Positions 43,711-54,021 of a stretch of DNA of 64,000 nt are shown one piece after another (the first letter of the stretch is position 1; every line of letters begins with the position of its first letter). Source of the stretch: Gammaproteobacteria bacterium (GTDB lineage Bacteria > Pseudomonadota > Gammaproteobacteria > Xanthomonadales > SZUA-36); contig JAUHYP010000001.1 of the NCBI GenBank assembly GCA_030426265.1, forward strand, positions 62,001 to 126,000, given 5' to 3'. The translations under genes were made by a program, and so were the position numbers. The notes under the pieces were generated by a model. That model was given only the letters and a program-made list of their open reading frames with translations. It had not been told where the DNA came from and did no database searches.

Positions 43711-44157
43711 ATGCGATTCACCCTTCCTGTACTCGCTGTGGGCGTCCTGAGCTTCGGATCGGCCGGGGCGGAGCCCTTGGACTTCCTGGAGGGACATTGG
43801 CGATCCGCCCCGGGCCCGGAAGTCAGCGAGGAAGTCTGGACCGATGGTGCGGGAGGCATTCATCTCGGCGTCAACCGGTCGATTTCCGGCGATCGCGCCC
43901 AGGCCTTCGAATACCTGCGTATCGTCAGCGATGCAGCGGGTGACGTGCAGTACTGCGCGCAACCGGGGGGCGGACCGGGGACCTGCTTTCGCATGGTGGA
44001 GTCGGGCGAACACCATGCCGTTTTCGAGAATCCCGACCACGACTTTCCGCAACGCATCCGCTACGCCCGCTCTGGCAACCTGCTGACAGCCACGATCTCC
44101 GATCTCGAGGGGTCGCAGTCCTTCAGCTTCGAGTGGGTGCGGGTGTCGGACAGGTAG
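43711..44157 (+). CDS. Signal-peptide-bearing DUF6265-like protein
   Basis: Signal peptide then LDFLEGHWRS...FENPDHDFPQRIRY. Confidence 0.6.
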   Translation: MRFTLPVLAVGVLSFGSAGAEPLDFLEGHWRSAPGPEVSEEVWTDGAGGIHLGVNRSISGDRAQAFEYLRIVSDAAGDVQYCAQPGGGPGTCFRMVESGEHHAVFENPDHDFPQRIRYARSGNLLTATISDLEGSQSFSFEWVRVSDR

Positions 44158-44234
44158 CGTCGCTCGTGGGGCGCCTTGCGCGAATCGGAACCTACAATGG
44201 CACCAGGAAGCCCAATCGCTCAGGACCGAACGTC

Positions 44235-45059
44235 ATGATGAAATCGCCGCTCTCCCTGCTTGCCATCGCCCTGCTGTCACTGCTGGGCGCCACTGCCGCT
44301 GCGCAGGACACCGACCCCGCCAGGGTGCTGCTCCTGGGCGTGTTCCATTTCCAGGATGCCGGCAAGGATGTCGTGCAGGTGGAGGACGTGAATGTCTTCA
44401 GCGATGAGAACCAGGCCTACCTGGAGGCACTGACCACCCGACTGGCGGCGTTCACACCCACCGCCGTACTCCTGGAATACAACCCCGAAAGCGAAGCGGA
44501 GATTAACGAACGCTACCGCCAGTACCTGGACGGCGCCTTCGAACTGCCCGCCAACGAGGTGTACCAGCTGGGTTTCCGCATCGCGAAGAAGGCCGGGCTC
44601 GAACGGGTGTCGAGCTTCGACCACCGGGAAGTGCAGTGGCAGGCGCAGCCCCTGTTCGAACACATGCAGCAACAGGAACCGGCGGCCTGGGAAGGCTTCC
44701 AGGCCCTGATCGGGGAAGTGGAGCAGGAGGAGGCCGAAGCCCGTGCCAGCCTCGACCTGGCCCAGCTCCTGGCCCGACAGAACGACCCGGAGCGGGATCG
44801 CTTGAACATGGACCTCTACCTGTCCATGAACCCTGTCGGCGCGGGAGACAGCTGGGTGGGCGCCAATGCCACGGCGAGCTGGTGGGAGCGCAATTTCCGC
44901 ATGTACGCCCTGGTCCAGCAGCACGCCACGCCGGGCGCGCGGGTCATCGCCATCGGCGGCTCCGGGCACATGGCGATCCTGAAGCACCTGGTGGCCATCG
45001 ATCGCCGCCTGGAGGCCGAGGACCCGTTGTCCTATATCGCGGCGGAGCCTGTGCCCTGA
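44235..45059 (+). CDS. DUF5694-like secreted protein (possible TraB/TIKI-fold relative)
   Basis: Signal peptide; GVFHF ... LLEYNPESEAE ... GSGHMAILKHL. Confidence 0.6.
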   Translation: MMKSPLSLLAIALLSLLGATAAAQDTDPARVLLLGVFHFQDAGKDVVQVEDVNVFSDENQAYLEALTTRLAAFTPTAVLLEYNPESEAEINERYRQYLDGAFELPANEVYQLGFRIAKKAGLERVSSFDHREVQWQAQPLFEHMQQQEPAAWEGFQALIGEVEQEEAEARASLDLAQLLARQNDPERDRLNMDLYLSMNPVGAGDSWVGANATASWWERNFRMYALVQQHATPGARVIAIGGSGHMAILKHLVAIDRRLEAEDPLSYIAAEPVP

Positions 45060-45205
45060 TCCTTGGCGACGCTGGACGGGGCGGGTGGCAGCACAAGCGG
45101 TGAATCGGGATGGCGTCGGCACATGAGCCGCGCATCGGGTAAGGGGGCCGGGAAGGTGCCGGACCATCGCCTATACTCGGGCAAGGCTCAAAAAAAGGAA
45201 GTGAA

Positions 45206-48091
45206 ATGACCTCGCTCAGACTGTTCATGCTGCCCCTTCTCTGTGCCGGCTTCGCGGGATCTGCCGCGGCCGAGGACGACATCACCGTCAACGGCGTTTC
45301 CATGCCCGTCACCGTCCAGCTCGACGAATTCGGAATCCCGACGATCACCGGCGACAGCGAGCGCGACGTGATATTCGCGCAGGGCTATCTGCACGCCGCC
45401 GACCGCTTTTTCCAGATGGACGCCGCCCGCCGACAGGCCAGCGGAACGTCCGCCGAGCTCTTCGGCGCTTCGCAACTGGCGAGCGACATCCAGCTGCGGA
45501 CACTCGGCCTGCGGCGCGCCGCCCTCGCCAGCTGGTCGGCCCTGGATGCGGACACCCAGGCCTGGCTGGGCGCCTACGCCGACGGCGTCAACACCTGGCT
45601 GGCCAACAATCCCCTGCCGCCGGAGTACACGGTGCTCGAGATCAGCAAGGCCACGCCCTGGTCGCCCGTGGATTCCCTCGTCATCGGCAAGGCCCTCGCA
45701 TTCCAGCTGTCCTTCGACCTGGACATCGACCTGACCATTCGCGCGCTGGCCTACCAACAGGCCGGAGCGATCGGCGGATTCGACGGGGCCGCCCTGTTCT
45801 CCGAGGACACGCACCGCGTCGCCCCCATGGACGACCGGGTGAGCGTGCCCGGCTTCATCGCGGGCATCGGCGGCATCGGCGGCGCCGCCGTGGAGTCATC
45901 GAAGGCGTCTCCGGCGGACTCGACGCAGTCCTTGCCGGAAACCGGACCGGCCGGGCCGGCCCTCGGCAACGTCAACGAGCGCACGGCGCGCCTGGCGGCG
46001 CGCTACCGTGACAAGGTCGCAGGCATCCCGGTTCTGGCCGAGAAGCTGGAGGCACGGGAAGGTCGCGGCGGTTCCAATGAATGGGCCGTGTCCGGCAGCC
46101 ACACCGCCAACGGCGTGCCGCTGGTGGCCAACGACCCGCACCTGTCCCTGAACCTGCCGCCCATCTTCACCGAGGAACAGCTCATCGTCACCGGCGATGA
46201 CGGCTTCACCGCGAGCGGTGTGGGGCTGCCGGGCGCCCCGGGCATCATCCAGGGCTGCAACGCACATCTGTGCTGGGGCACGACCACCAACCCGCTGGAC
46301 GTCACCGACACCTACGAGGAAACCCTGGTGCTCAACGGCCTGGGTCTGCCCACGCACACCGTGTTCCAGGGCGCGCTCGAGCCCGTGAAATGGCTGTTCC
46401 AGAGCTACTTCGTCAACTCGGTCGGGGACGGCGAGGCTGACAACGTGGCGCGCGCGAACGTGCCCTACGATGGCGGGACCATCACCGTGATCGTACCGCG
46501 CCGGAACAACGGGCCCCTGGTGGAAATCGACGGCAGCTTCGGCCTCAGCGTGCAGTACATCGGCTGGGGACCCACCCGTGAACTGGAGTCCTTCCGCCTG
46601 ATCAATCTGGCCACGAACCGGGAAGAATTCGAGGCAGCCCTGCAGCGCTTCGACGTCGGCTCGCAGAACTTCATCTATGCCGACCGGGAAGGCAACATCG
46701 CCTACTACACCACCGGCGAGATGCCCCTGCGCGCGGACCTGCAGAACGACATGACGGCCGATGGCGGGATTCCTCCGTTCCTGATCCGTGACGGGTCCGG
46801 TGCGCTGAACCACGAGTGGCTGCCGGCGGAGAATCCGGAGCCCGAGCAGACCTCGTCCTACGCCATCCTGCCCTGGGCGGAAATGCCCCAGTCGGTGAAC
46901 CCGGAATGGGGCTACCTGGCCAATGCCAACAACGACCCCGTGGGCGTCACCCTGGACAACAACGCCCTGAACCAGGTGCGCCCGGGCGGCGGCCTGTACT
47001 ACCTCAACGCCGGCTATTCCGAAAACCGCATGGGCCGGATCGACCGCGTGCTCCAGGACCTCGTTGCCCGCGGCGACGTGACCCTGGACGAGATGGCCGA
47101 GCTCCAGGCCAACAACCAGTTGCTCGACGCCGAACTGCTGACGCCGCATCTGCTCGAGGCTTTCTCCCGGGCCACCGCGGACGGCGCCTGGGTCGGCATC
47201 GCCCAGTTCGCGGCCGATCCGCGGGTCGTGGAGGCCGCACAGCGCCTCGCCGCCTGGGATTTCAGCACCCCCACGGGGCTGGCGGAGGGCTGGGACCCCT
47301 TCGATGACCCCACCGCGCTGGCGCCGCCCACCCAGGACGAGATCGACGCCTCCGTGGCCGCCAGCATCTACTCCACCTGGCGCGGCCAGATGATCCAGAA
47401 CACGGTGGACGCCACGCTGGGCGCCATCGGACTCGGCAGCTTCCTGCCGGGCAGCACCGAGGCCCAGCGCGCCATGGCCCATCTGCTGACGGACTTCGAC
47501 CAGAACCAGGGCATCGGCGCTTCGGGGATTCCCTTCTTCAACCTGCCCGGGGTGACCCCGCCGACACCGGCGGACGGACGGGACGCGCTCATCCTGGCCA
47601 GCCTCCAGGGCGCGTTGGACCTGCTCGCGTCCGACGATTTCGCGCCCGCTTTTGGCGGTTCCACGAACCTCGAGGACTACCGCTGGGGCAAGCTGCACCG
47701 CATCGTCTTCGACCACCCCCTCAACGCGGATCCCTTCAACGTGCCCAACGGCGGCGGGCTGACCGACCTGGGCCCCGGTTTGCCCGGTGTCGCCCGCGCC
47801 GGCGGACGGGACGCGGTGGATGCATCCAGCCACGGCGCGCGATCCGACGGTCTGAACGAATTCATGTTCGGAGGCGGGCCGGCCCGTCGATTCATCGGCG
47901 AAGTGGGCCCGGACGGACCGGTCGGCGAGGAAGTGATCCCCGGCGGGCGCAGCGGCGTGTTCCTGAGCCCGCACTACGCGGACCAGCTGCCCTGGTGGCT
48001 GACCAACCAGTACCACCCGCTGACGCTGGGCGCGGACGCCGCGGACATGGGCGAGACCGCCAGCTTCCAGTTCCTCCCGGCTTCACCCTGA
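45206..48091 (+). CDS. Penicillin acylase family (Ntn-hydrolase) protein, exported
   Basis: Signal peptide; ITGDSERDVIFAQGYLHAADRFFQMD; GG-SNEWAVSGSHTANGVPLVANDPHL nucleophile motif. Confidence 0.93.
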   Translation: MTSLRLFMLPLLCAGFAGSAAAEDDITVNGVSMPVTVQLDEFGIPTITGDSERDVIFAQGYLHAADRFFQMDAARRQASGTSAELFGASQLASDIQLRTLGLRRAALASWSALDADTQAWLGAYADGVNTWLANNPLPPEYTVLEISKATPWSPVDSLVIGKALAFQLSFDLDIDLTIRALAYQQAGAIGGFDGAALFSEDTHRVAPMDDRVSVPGFIAGIGGIGGAAVESSKASPADSTQSLPETGPAGPALGNVNERTARLAARYRDKVAGIPVLAEKLEAREGRGGSNEWAVSGSHTANGVPLVANDPHLSLNLPPIFTEEQLIVTGDDGFTASGVGLPGAPGIIQGCNAHLCWGTTTNPLDVTDTYEETLVLNGLGLPTHTVFQGALEPVKWLFQSYFVNSVGDGEADNVARANVPYDGGTITVIVPRRNNGPLVEIDGSFGLSVQYIGWGPTRELESFRLINLATNREEFEAALQRFDVGSQNFIYADREGNIAYYTTGEMPLRADLQNDMTADGGIPPFLIRDGSGALNHEWLPAENPEPEQTSSYAILPWAEMPQSVNPEWGYLANANNDPVGVTLDNNALNQVRPGGGLYYLNAGYSENRMGRIDRVLQDLVARGDVTLDEMAELQANNQLLDAELLTPHLLEAFSRATADGAWVGIAQFAADPRVVEAAQRLAAWDFSTPTGLAEGWDPFDDPTALAPPTQDEIDASVAASIYSTWRGQMIQNTVDATLGAIGLGSFLPGSTEAQRAMAHLLTDFDQNQGIGASGIPFFNLPGVTPPTPADGRDALILASLQGALDLLASDDFAPAFGGSTNLEDYRWGKLHRIVFDHPLNADPFNVPNGGGLTDLGPGLPGVARAGGRDAVDASSHGARSDGLNEFMFGGGPARRFIGEVGPDGPVGEEVIPGGRSGVFLSPHYADQLPWWLTNQYHPLTLGADAADMGETASFQFLPASP

Positions 48092-48281
48092 GGCGGGCGG
48101 GTCGGCCCGGGCCAGCGCCCGGGCCGGCCTGACGGGACGGCGATGTCCGGTCCGTCCTGGCCGGCAACGCCGGTGGGGGACAGCGACTCACCCGACACGT
48201 TAGAATAGACGGCTGATGGGGCGGTCTTGCCCCGAGAAATGACACCGGTTACCTTTTCACCACCGATCCAGGAATCCATTC

Positions 48282-48923
48282 ATGAACATTGCGCTCATCA
48301 TCGAAAACAGCCAGGCGGCCAAGAACGAGATCATCCACAACGCGTTGACGAACGTCGTCGAACCGCTGGGCCATACCGTGCACCACTACGGCATGTACAG
48401 CCCCGAAGACGAGGCGCATCTCACCTACCCGATGATCGGTATCCTGGCCGGCATCCTGATCAACTCGAAGGCTGCCGACTTCGTCGTCACGGGTTGCGGC
48501 ACGGGCATGGGCTCCGGCCTGGCCTGCAACGCCATGCCCGGCGTGTTCTGCGGACTGGTGATCGACCCGACCGACGCCTTCCTGTTCGGCCAGATCAATG
48601 ACGGCAACGCCATCTCCATGCCGTACGCGAAGGGCTTCGGCTGGGCCGCCGAACTCAATCTCGAGGATTGCTACCGCAAGCTGTTCGAGGTCGAGCGGGG
48701 CGTGGGCTATCCCAAGGAGCGCGCGGCCGTCATGGCGAAGAACCGCGGCATCCTGAGCGAACTGAAGGCCGCGTCCTGCCACGACATGCTGACCGTGCTG
48801 AAGACCATCGACCAGGACCTGCTCAAGACGGCCATCTCGGGCGAGCGCTTCGGTGAATACTTCTTTGCCAACAGCCAGGACGAGGGCATCTCCGAATATC
48901 TCCGGGGCGTGCTGGCGGCCTGA
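48282..48923 (+). CDS. RpiB/LacA/LacB family sugar-phosphate isomerase
   Basis: FVVTGCGTGMGSGLACNAMPGVFCGLV motif typical of RpiB/LacAB proteins. Confidence 0.82.
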   Translation: MNIALIIENSQAAKNEIIHNALTNVVEPLGHTVHHYGMYSPEDEAHLTYPMIGILAGILINSKAADFVVTGCGTGMGSGLACNAMPGVFCGLVIDPTDAFLFGQINDGNAISMPYAKGFGWAAELNLEDCYRKLFEVERGVGYPKERAAVMAKNRGILSELKAASCHDMLTVLKTIDQDLLKTAISGERFGEYFFANSQDEGISEYLRGVLAA

Positions 48924-48989
48924 TCACCCTGTAGTTCGGTGCAGGCTGTATCGTAGGCGGCTGTTCAAGCTGATCTGGCGGTCACAACA

Positions 48990-50114
48990 ATGCACATCGA
49001 CGCAAATTTCGACGGCGGCAACATCCGGGTCGTCTCGGCTGAGCGTGCCGACGATATCGTGCTCGAAATCGAGTTGGACGAGGGCGGCCGGCACGGCCAG
49101 TGGTTTTTTTTCCGGCTCTGCGGCGCCCGGGACCAGGAGTGCCGGCTCACCCTGCGCAATGCCGGCGAGATGTCCTATGCCAAGGGTTTCGAGGGCTACC
49201 AGGCGGTTGCCTCGGTGGACCTCGATCTCTGGACCCGCATCGACACGGCGTTCGACGGGCAGGCCTTGACCCTGCGTCACCGTCCTGAAACCGACTCGAC
49301 CTGGTTCGCCTATTTCGCGCCGTATTCCACGGACCGCCACCAGCACCTGGTGGCCGAGGCGCTGGGTTCGCCCCTGGTTCGCGGAGACATGCTCTGCACC
49401 ACGCCCGACGGGCGGCCCCTGGACCTGCTGACGATCGGTGAGCCACGCGAGGGCAGGAAACAGCTCTGGGTCATCGCCCGGCAGCACCCGGGGGAGACCA
49501 TGGCCGAATGGTGGGCCGAGGGCTTTCTCGACCGCCTGCTGGATCCGGAGGACCCGGTGGCCCGCGCCCTGCTCGACGAAGCGGTCGTTCACCTGGTTCC
49601 CAACATGAACCCCGATGGCTCCGCCCGCGGGCACCTGCGCTGCAACGCGCGGGGGGTGAACCTCAATCGCGCCTGGGAGCAGCCGGATGAGGCGGAGTCC
49701 CCGGAAGTGTTCTTCACCCGCCGGCGCATGCACGAGACCGGCGTGGACTTTTTCCTCGACGTGCATGGTGACGAGGCGCTCCCGTACGCCTTCATCGCCG
49801 GTGGCGAGGGCGTGACGTCCTGGACGGAGGCCCGCAACGAGCAGTTGCTGGGATTCAAGGACCTGCTGGCGACCCTCAGTCCGGATTTCCAGACCACTCA
49901 CGGCTACGCCATCGACCCGCCCAACACCGCGGACCTGCGCAAGGCCACGAACTACGTCTCCGAGCACTTCGGCTGCCTGGCCATGACCCTGGAAATGCCG
50001 TTCAAGGACAACGCCGACCGCCCCCTGCCGGAACTGGGCTGGTCTCCCGGACGCAGCCGGCACCTGGGCGCGGCCTGCCTGGACGCCATCTGGCAGACGG
50101 TCAGGCGCCGTTGA
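48990..50114 (+). CDS. M14-type (cytosolic carboxypeptidase-like) metallopeptidase
   Basis: ARQHPGETMAEWW (HxxE), VPNMNPDGSARGHLRCNARGVNLNRAW, FFLDVHGDE. Confidence 0.88.
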   Translation: MHIDANFDGGNIRVVSAERADDIVLEIELDEGGRHGQWFFFRLCGARDQECRLTLRNAGEMSYAKGFEGYQAVASVDLDLWTRIDTAFDGQALTLRHRPETDSTWFAYFAPYSTDRHQHLVAEALGSPLVRGDMLCTTPDGRPLDLLTIGEPREGRKQLWVIARQHPGETMAEWWAEGFLDRLLDPEDPVARALLDEAVVHLVPNMNPDGSARGHLRCNARGVNLNRAWEQPDEAESPEVFFTRRRMHETGVDFFLDVHGDEALPYAFIAGGEGVTSWTEARNEQLLGFKDLLATLSPDFQTTHGYAIDPPNTADLRKATNYVSEHFGCLAMTLEMPFKDNADRPLPELGWSPGRSRHLGAACLDAIWQTVRRR

Positions 50115-50130
50115 GCGTGCCCGGGTTGCG

Positions 50131-52011
50131 CTACCAGGCGATGCCGTAGTCCTCGCCGTAGTCGCTCGCGGCGCCGTGCATCACCCCCTGCTCGGTGTCG
50201 AACAGGATGCCCATCGAGGGGTTGTAGGTCCGCTCGATGACTTCCAGTTCGTAGCCCATCCGCTCGAGTTGCGCCCGCACGACGGGTGACACCTGCTGCG
50301 TCAGCACCAGGCGCCCCGGTTCGGCCTCGTGGGCGCCGAAGGAGGCCTGCATCTGGTAGCTGTGGATGTTGTGCGCCTCGGCCGCCTGCTGCACGTTCAT
50401 GTCGAACTCCACGATGTTGAGGAAGAACTGCAGCAGGTTCTGGTCCTGCAGGTCCCCACCCTGGATGGAGAAGGAGAAGAACGGCTTGCCGTCCCGGAAG
50501 GCCATGCTGGGCGTGAGGGTCACGCGGGGGCGCTTGCCGGGAGCCACCACGTTGTAGGGGTTCAGGGCCGGGTCCAGCACGAAGCTCTGCATGCGCTGGC
50601 TGAGGCCGATCCCCGTATCCCCCGCCACGAAGGCCGGTATCCATCCGCCGGACGGCGTCACCGAAACGATCCAGCCTTCGGCATCAGCGGCCTGGATGGC
50701 GGTGGTGCCGGCGATGAAGTCCTCTTCCAGGCGTTCGATCCGCGCCTGCTGGAACGCGGCCTCGCCTTCGCCTTCCGCCACCGGTGGTACGGGTTTCCAG
50801 GCGCGACGCAGGTCCTCGAAGGGGTTCTTCCCTGACTGGAAGGCGTAGGGGTCGCCGGGCAGGAGTTCCGTCAAATTGCGATCCGCCGGGATGAGTTTCC
50901 GCCGCTCGGCGGCGTACTCCTTCGACAGTAGCCCCGCCACGGGCTCCTCCGGGGGAAAGTAGGGATCGCCGTAGTAGAAGTCCCGGTCGGCATAGGCCAG
51001 GTTCATGGCCTGGTAGAGCGTGTGGATGTAGCGAGCGCTGTTGTACCCCATACCACGGAGATCGAAACCTTCCAGCAGGTTCAGCGCCTGGAGCAGCACC
51101 GGACCCTGGGTCCAGGTCGTCAGCTTGTAGACGTCGATGCCCCGGTAGCTCGTCTTGACGGGTTCTTCGGTCTTCACTTCCCAGTTCGCCAGGTCCTCCT
51201 GGGTGAAGAGGCCGCCCGCGTCGCGGGTGGCGGCCACCAGCGCCTCGGCGATGTCGCCGCGATAGAAGCGCTCGTAGGCCGCGTAGATGGCCTCTTCGCG
51301 GCTCGCCCCGGCCGCGAGGGCCTCGGCCTCCGCTTCCACCAGCTTGCGCAGGGTGTTCAGCAGGTCCGGTTGGCGGAAGATCTCACCGGGCCGCGGCGCC
51401 GCGCGCTGTTCGGGACGGTCGGGATCGTAGTGCGGGAGAAACACGTCGATGGAGGACGGCCAGCGTTCGATGACGTCTCTCCGCCGTTCGATGTTCTCGG
51501 CCTGGGACGTCTCGATGGGGTAGCCCTCGGCCATCTGCATGGCCGGGGCGAGCACGTCGGCGAGACTCAGACGGCCGTACTCGGCGAGCATGGTCATGAG
51601 CCCGCCGGGCGTTCCCGGGGTCACGGCCGCCAGGGGTCCGAACTCGGGCGGGTAGGCCATGCCGCGTTCCCGGAAGAACTCCGGGGTGGCCCCGGTGGGC
51701 GCGACGCCGAGCGCGTTGATGCCCAGGACTTCCTGGGTTTCGGGGTTGTAGATCAGCGCCTGCGTTTCCCCGCCCCAGCTCAGGACGTCCCACATGGTGC
51801 AGGTCACGGCGAGCATCGCCGCCGCGGCGTCCACTGCATTGCCCCCCTGCTGGAACATCATCGCGCCGGCCGTGGCGCCCTGGGGCTTGCCCGTGATGGC
51901 CATCCAGTGTTTGCCCAGCAGCACCGGCCGGGCCGTGTCCTGGCCCAGGGCGGGGTGTGCGGGAAGCAGTGCGAGCAGGGACAGCGAAGCGAGGCGTTGC
52001 AGGCGATTCAT
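50131..52011 (-). CDS. Gamma-glutamyltransferase family protein
   Basis: Signal peptide; GGNAVDAAAAM; AGTTAIQAADAEG nucleophile Thr region; VTLTPSMAFRDGKPF. Confidence 0.9.
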   Translation of the reverse strand: MNRLQRLASLSLLALLPAHPALGQDTARPVLLGKHWMAITGKPQGATAGAMMFQQGGNAVDAAAAMLAVTCTMWDVLSWGGETQALIYNPETQEVLGINALGVAPTGATPEFFRERGMAYPPEFGPLAAVTPGTPGGLMTMLAEYGRLSLADVLAPAMQMAEGYPIETSQAENIERRRDVIERWPSSIDVFLPHYDPDRPEQRAAPRPGEIFRQPDLLNTLRKLVEAEAEALAAGASREEAIYAAYERFYRGDIAEALVAATRDAGGLFTQEDLANWEVKTEEPVKTSYRGIDVYKLTTWTQGPVLLQALNLLEGFDLRGMGYNSARYIHTLYQAMNLAYADRDFYYGDPYFPPEEPVAGLLSKEYAAERRKLIPADRNLTELLPGDPYAFQSGKNPFEDLRRAWKPVPPVAEGEGEAAFQQARIERLEEDFIAGTTAIQAADAEGWIVSVTPSGGWIPAFVAGDTGIGLSQRMQSFVLDPALNPYNVVAPGKRPRVTLTPSMAFRDGKPFFSFSIQGGDLQDQNLLQFFLNIVEFDMNVQQAAEAHNIHSYQMQASFGAHEAEPGRLVLTQQVSPVVRAQLERMGYELEVIERTYNPSMGILFDTEQGVMHGAASDYGEDYGIAW

Positions 52012-52221
52012 GGCGCGCTCCAGGCGATCGGCGCACGACTTTATCATGGCGGCCTCGAGTCCCGCCGCTGCCTGTCGCCACGCCGGCGATGGTCTCGGCC
52101 ATCCACGGGTCATTCCGGGGCCGTCCATGAAATCGACGGGTTATCATGCGCTCCATCGAGCCACCGTGTTCCCGGGAGATCACCATGCACTGTTCCTTGC
52201 AAATCCCAGTCGACACCCGTC

Positions 52222-52671
52222 ATGTCTGAGCATCCCTCCATGCCCACACTCCGCGGCCGCTGCCTGTGCGGCTCGGTGACGGTGACTGCCCGGGCCGTTC
52301 ACGGCCGGATCGAGGCCTGCCACTGCAACATGTGTCGACGCTGGGGCGGGTTGGCCTTCCTGGGTGTGCAATGTGGCTCCGGTGTGCAGTTCACGGGGGA
52401 GGAATCCATCACCCGCTACCGGTCCTCCGACTGGGCGGAGCGTGGCTTCTGCAGGCACTGCGGGAGCAACCTGTTCTACCGCTTCATTCCGGCAGACAAC
52501 TATTCTTTTCCCGCCGGACTGTTCGACGATCTCGGCGACCTCGCGTTCACCGAGGAGATCTTCGTCGACGAGCAACCGGACTACTACGCGTTCGCCCAGG
52601 AGACGGAGCGAAAGACCGGGGCCGAAATCATTGCCGAGGCCGAGGCGGCGGGCTTTACATTTGACGATTGA
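52222..52671 (+). CDS. GFA (glutathione-dependent formaldehyde-activating-like) family protein
   Basis: GRCLCGSVTVTA, CHCNMCRRWGG, FCRHCGSNLFYR zinc motifs. Confidence 0.88.
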   Translation: MSEHPSMPTLRGRCLCGSVTVTARAVHGRIEACHCNMCRRWGGLAFLGVQCGSGVQFTGEESITRYRSSDWAERGFCRHCGSNLFYRFIPADNYSFPAGLFDDLGDLAFTEEIFVDEQPDYYAFAQETERKTGAEIIAEAEAAGFTFDD

Positions 52672-52751
52672 GACCCTCGTGGATGGGCACGGCCTGCCAC
52701 CACTCTGGCCGGACCACAGTCACGGCCAGACATCGCAACTTCGTGTCGTTG

Positions 52752-53960
52752 CTAACCGGGTTTGCCGTCCACCCTGGGCCGAATCAGGATGGGCGTGTAC
52801 ACCAGCGCGAAGATGAGAAATCCCGCCATCCACAGCACACCGGAGAGGCTGATGAGGTCGCTGTAGTGCGCCGGTGCGATGGCCGGGCCGAACACACGGG
52901 TGGCAGCCGCCAGTGCCACCAGCAGGTAGGAAACAGCCATTACGGGGGCGACCTTCAGTTCGCGTCCCGTATGGCCCAGCGATGCCCGGGACATGACGGC
53001 CAGGATCATCATGGCTGCTGCGCCGGCGCCGAGGGCGTGCATCCAGAAGGCCGCCCAGCCAAATCCACCGAGCAGAAACGCCGTCTTGAGCAACAATCCG
53101 ACCGGTATCCATGCGTAAGCCAGGTGCAGCACCCAGACAATGGGCTCCGCGAACGTCCGGTGTCCGTTCCACCCCGAGAGCCGGGCCGCCTGCGCCAACC
53201 CGGCAATCAGGGCGACCGCCCCGGCCCAGGGCGTTGACGGCAGCAGCAGGTCCACTGCCAGGAGCGCGATCATGGAAAGAATGACGAGGCCATCGAGGGC
53301 CGGGAAACTGCGCAGCCTGGGCTCGATCCCGCGTCGCCGCAGGGCATTGGCGGTGAAGGCGGGAACGATTCTTCCCCCGATCACCGTGACCAGGAGCAGC
53401 ACGAGGTTCAGTGCGAAGGCCAGCGCGGCGCCGGCAAGGCCCGGGTCGCTGCGAACCAGGCCGATCATGAAGACGACATCGGCCGCCCAGAGCGCGAACA
53501 GCACGAACAGAAGTCGGGTATTGCCATTGCGTGACCGGAGCAGCGCGGGCGCGACCAGGGCCGCCAGTGCGGGAAGAAACGCGAGTTCGACGATGGCAAG
53601 AATCCACAGCGGCGCCCACCCCGCCAGCAGAAAGCCGACCCGGCCGAAGAGCCAGAGCAGGGTCAACAGGACGAGTGGCCAGCCTCCGAAGCCCTTCGAA
53701 CCTGTCCAACTGGGTACGGCCGTCAACATGAAGCCGGCAATTGCCGCCGCGACGAATCCGAACAACATTTCATGGCCATGCCACTGGGATGGCGGCAGGG
53801 CGCCCGTCCATATCAGGCCGCCCCGGTAGAGAATCAGCCAACTGGCCAGGCCAAACACGGCGAACCAGCCGGCCAGCAGGAAGAACGGACGGAACCCATA
53901 GGAAAAAAGCACGATGCCTTGCCTCGAAGGCGATTCGGCATGATCCATTGCGACACCCAT
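52752..53960 (-). CDS. nnrS: NnrS family protein (NO stress/denitrification)
   Basis: SYGFRPFFLLAGWFAVFGL, WHGHEMLFGFVAAAIAGFMLTAVPSWTG. Confidence 0.93.
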   Translation of the reverse strand: MGVAMDHAESPSRQGIVLFSYGFRPFFLLAGWFAVFGLASWLILYRGGLIWTGALPPSQWHGHEMLFGFVAAAIAGFMLTAVPSWTGSKGFGGWPLVLLTLLWLFGRVGFLLAGWAPLWILAIVELAFLPALAALVAPALLRSRNGNTRLLFVLFALWAADVVFMIGLVRSDPGLAGAALAFALNLVLLLVTVIGGRIVPAFTANALRRRGIEPRLRSFPALDGLVILSMIALLAVDLLLPSTPWAGAVALIAGLAQAARLSGWNGHRTFAEPIVWVLHLAYAWIPVGLLLKTAFLLGGFGWAAFWMHALGAGAAAMMILAVMSRASLGHTGRELKVAPVMAVSYLLVALAAATRVFGPAIAPAHYSDLISLSGVLWMAGFLIFALVYTPILIRPRVDGKPG

Positions 53961-54021
53961 GTTTCTCTCGACGGTATCCGGTGTTTCCGGTTGAGATCGA
54001 GAGCAGTACCTGAACGTGTGG

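Noticed and set aside
48104-48125. Perfect GC hairpin GGCCCGGGC-CAGC-GCCCGGGCC after the acylase gene
   Set aside because: No U-tract follows, so I did not call it a terminator; short GC palindromes are common in this sequence.
50131-52011. Gamma-glutamyltransferase as an unusual variant (TTAI in place of TTH after the nucleophile)
   Set aside because: The catalytic Thr and the downstream GG/VTLTPSMAF core are present; this looks like a known GGT subfamily rather than something new.
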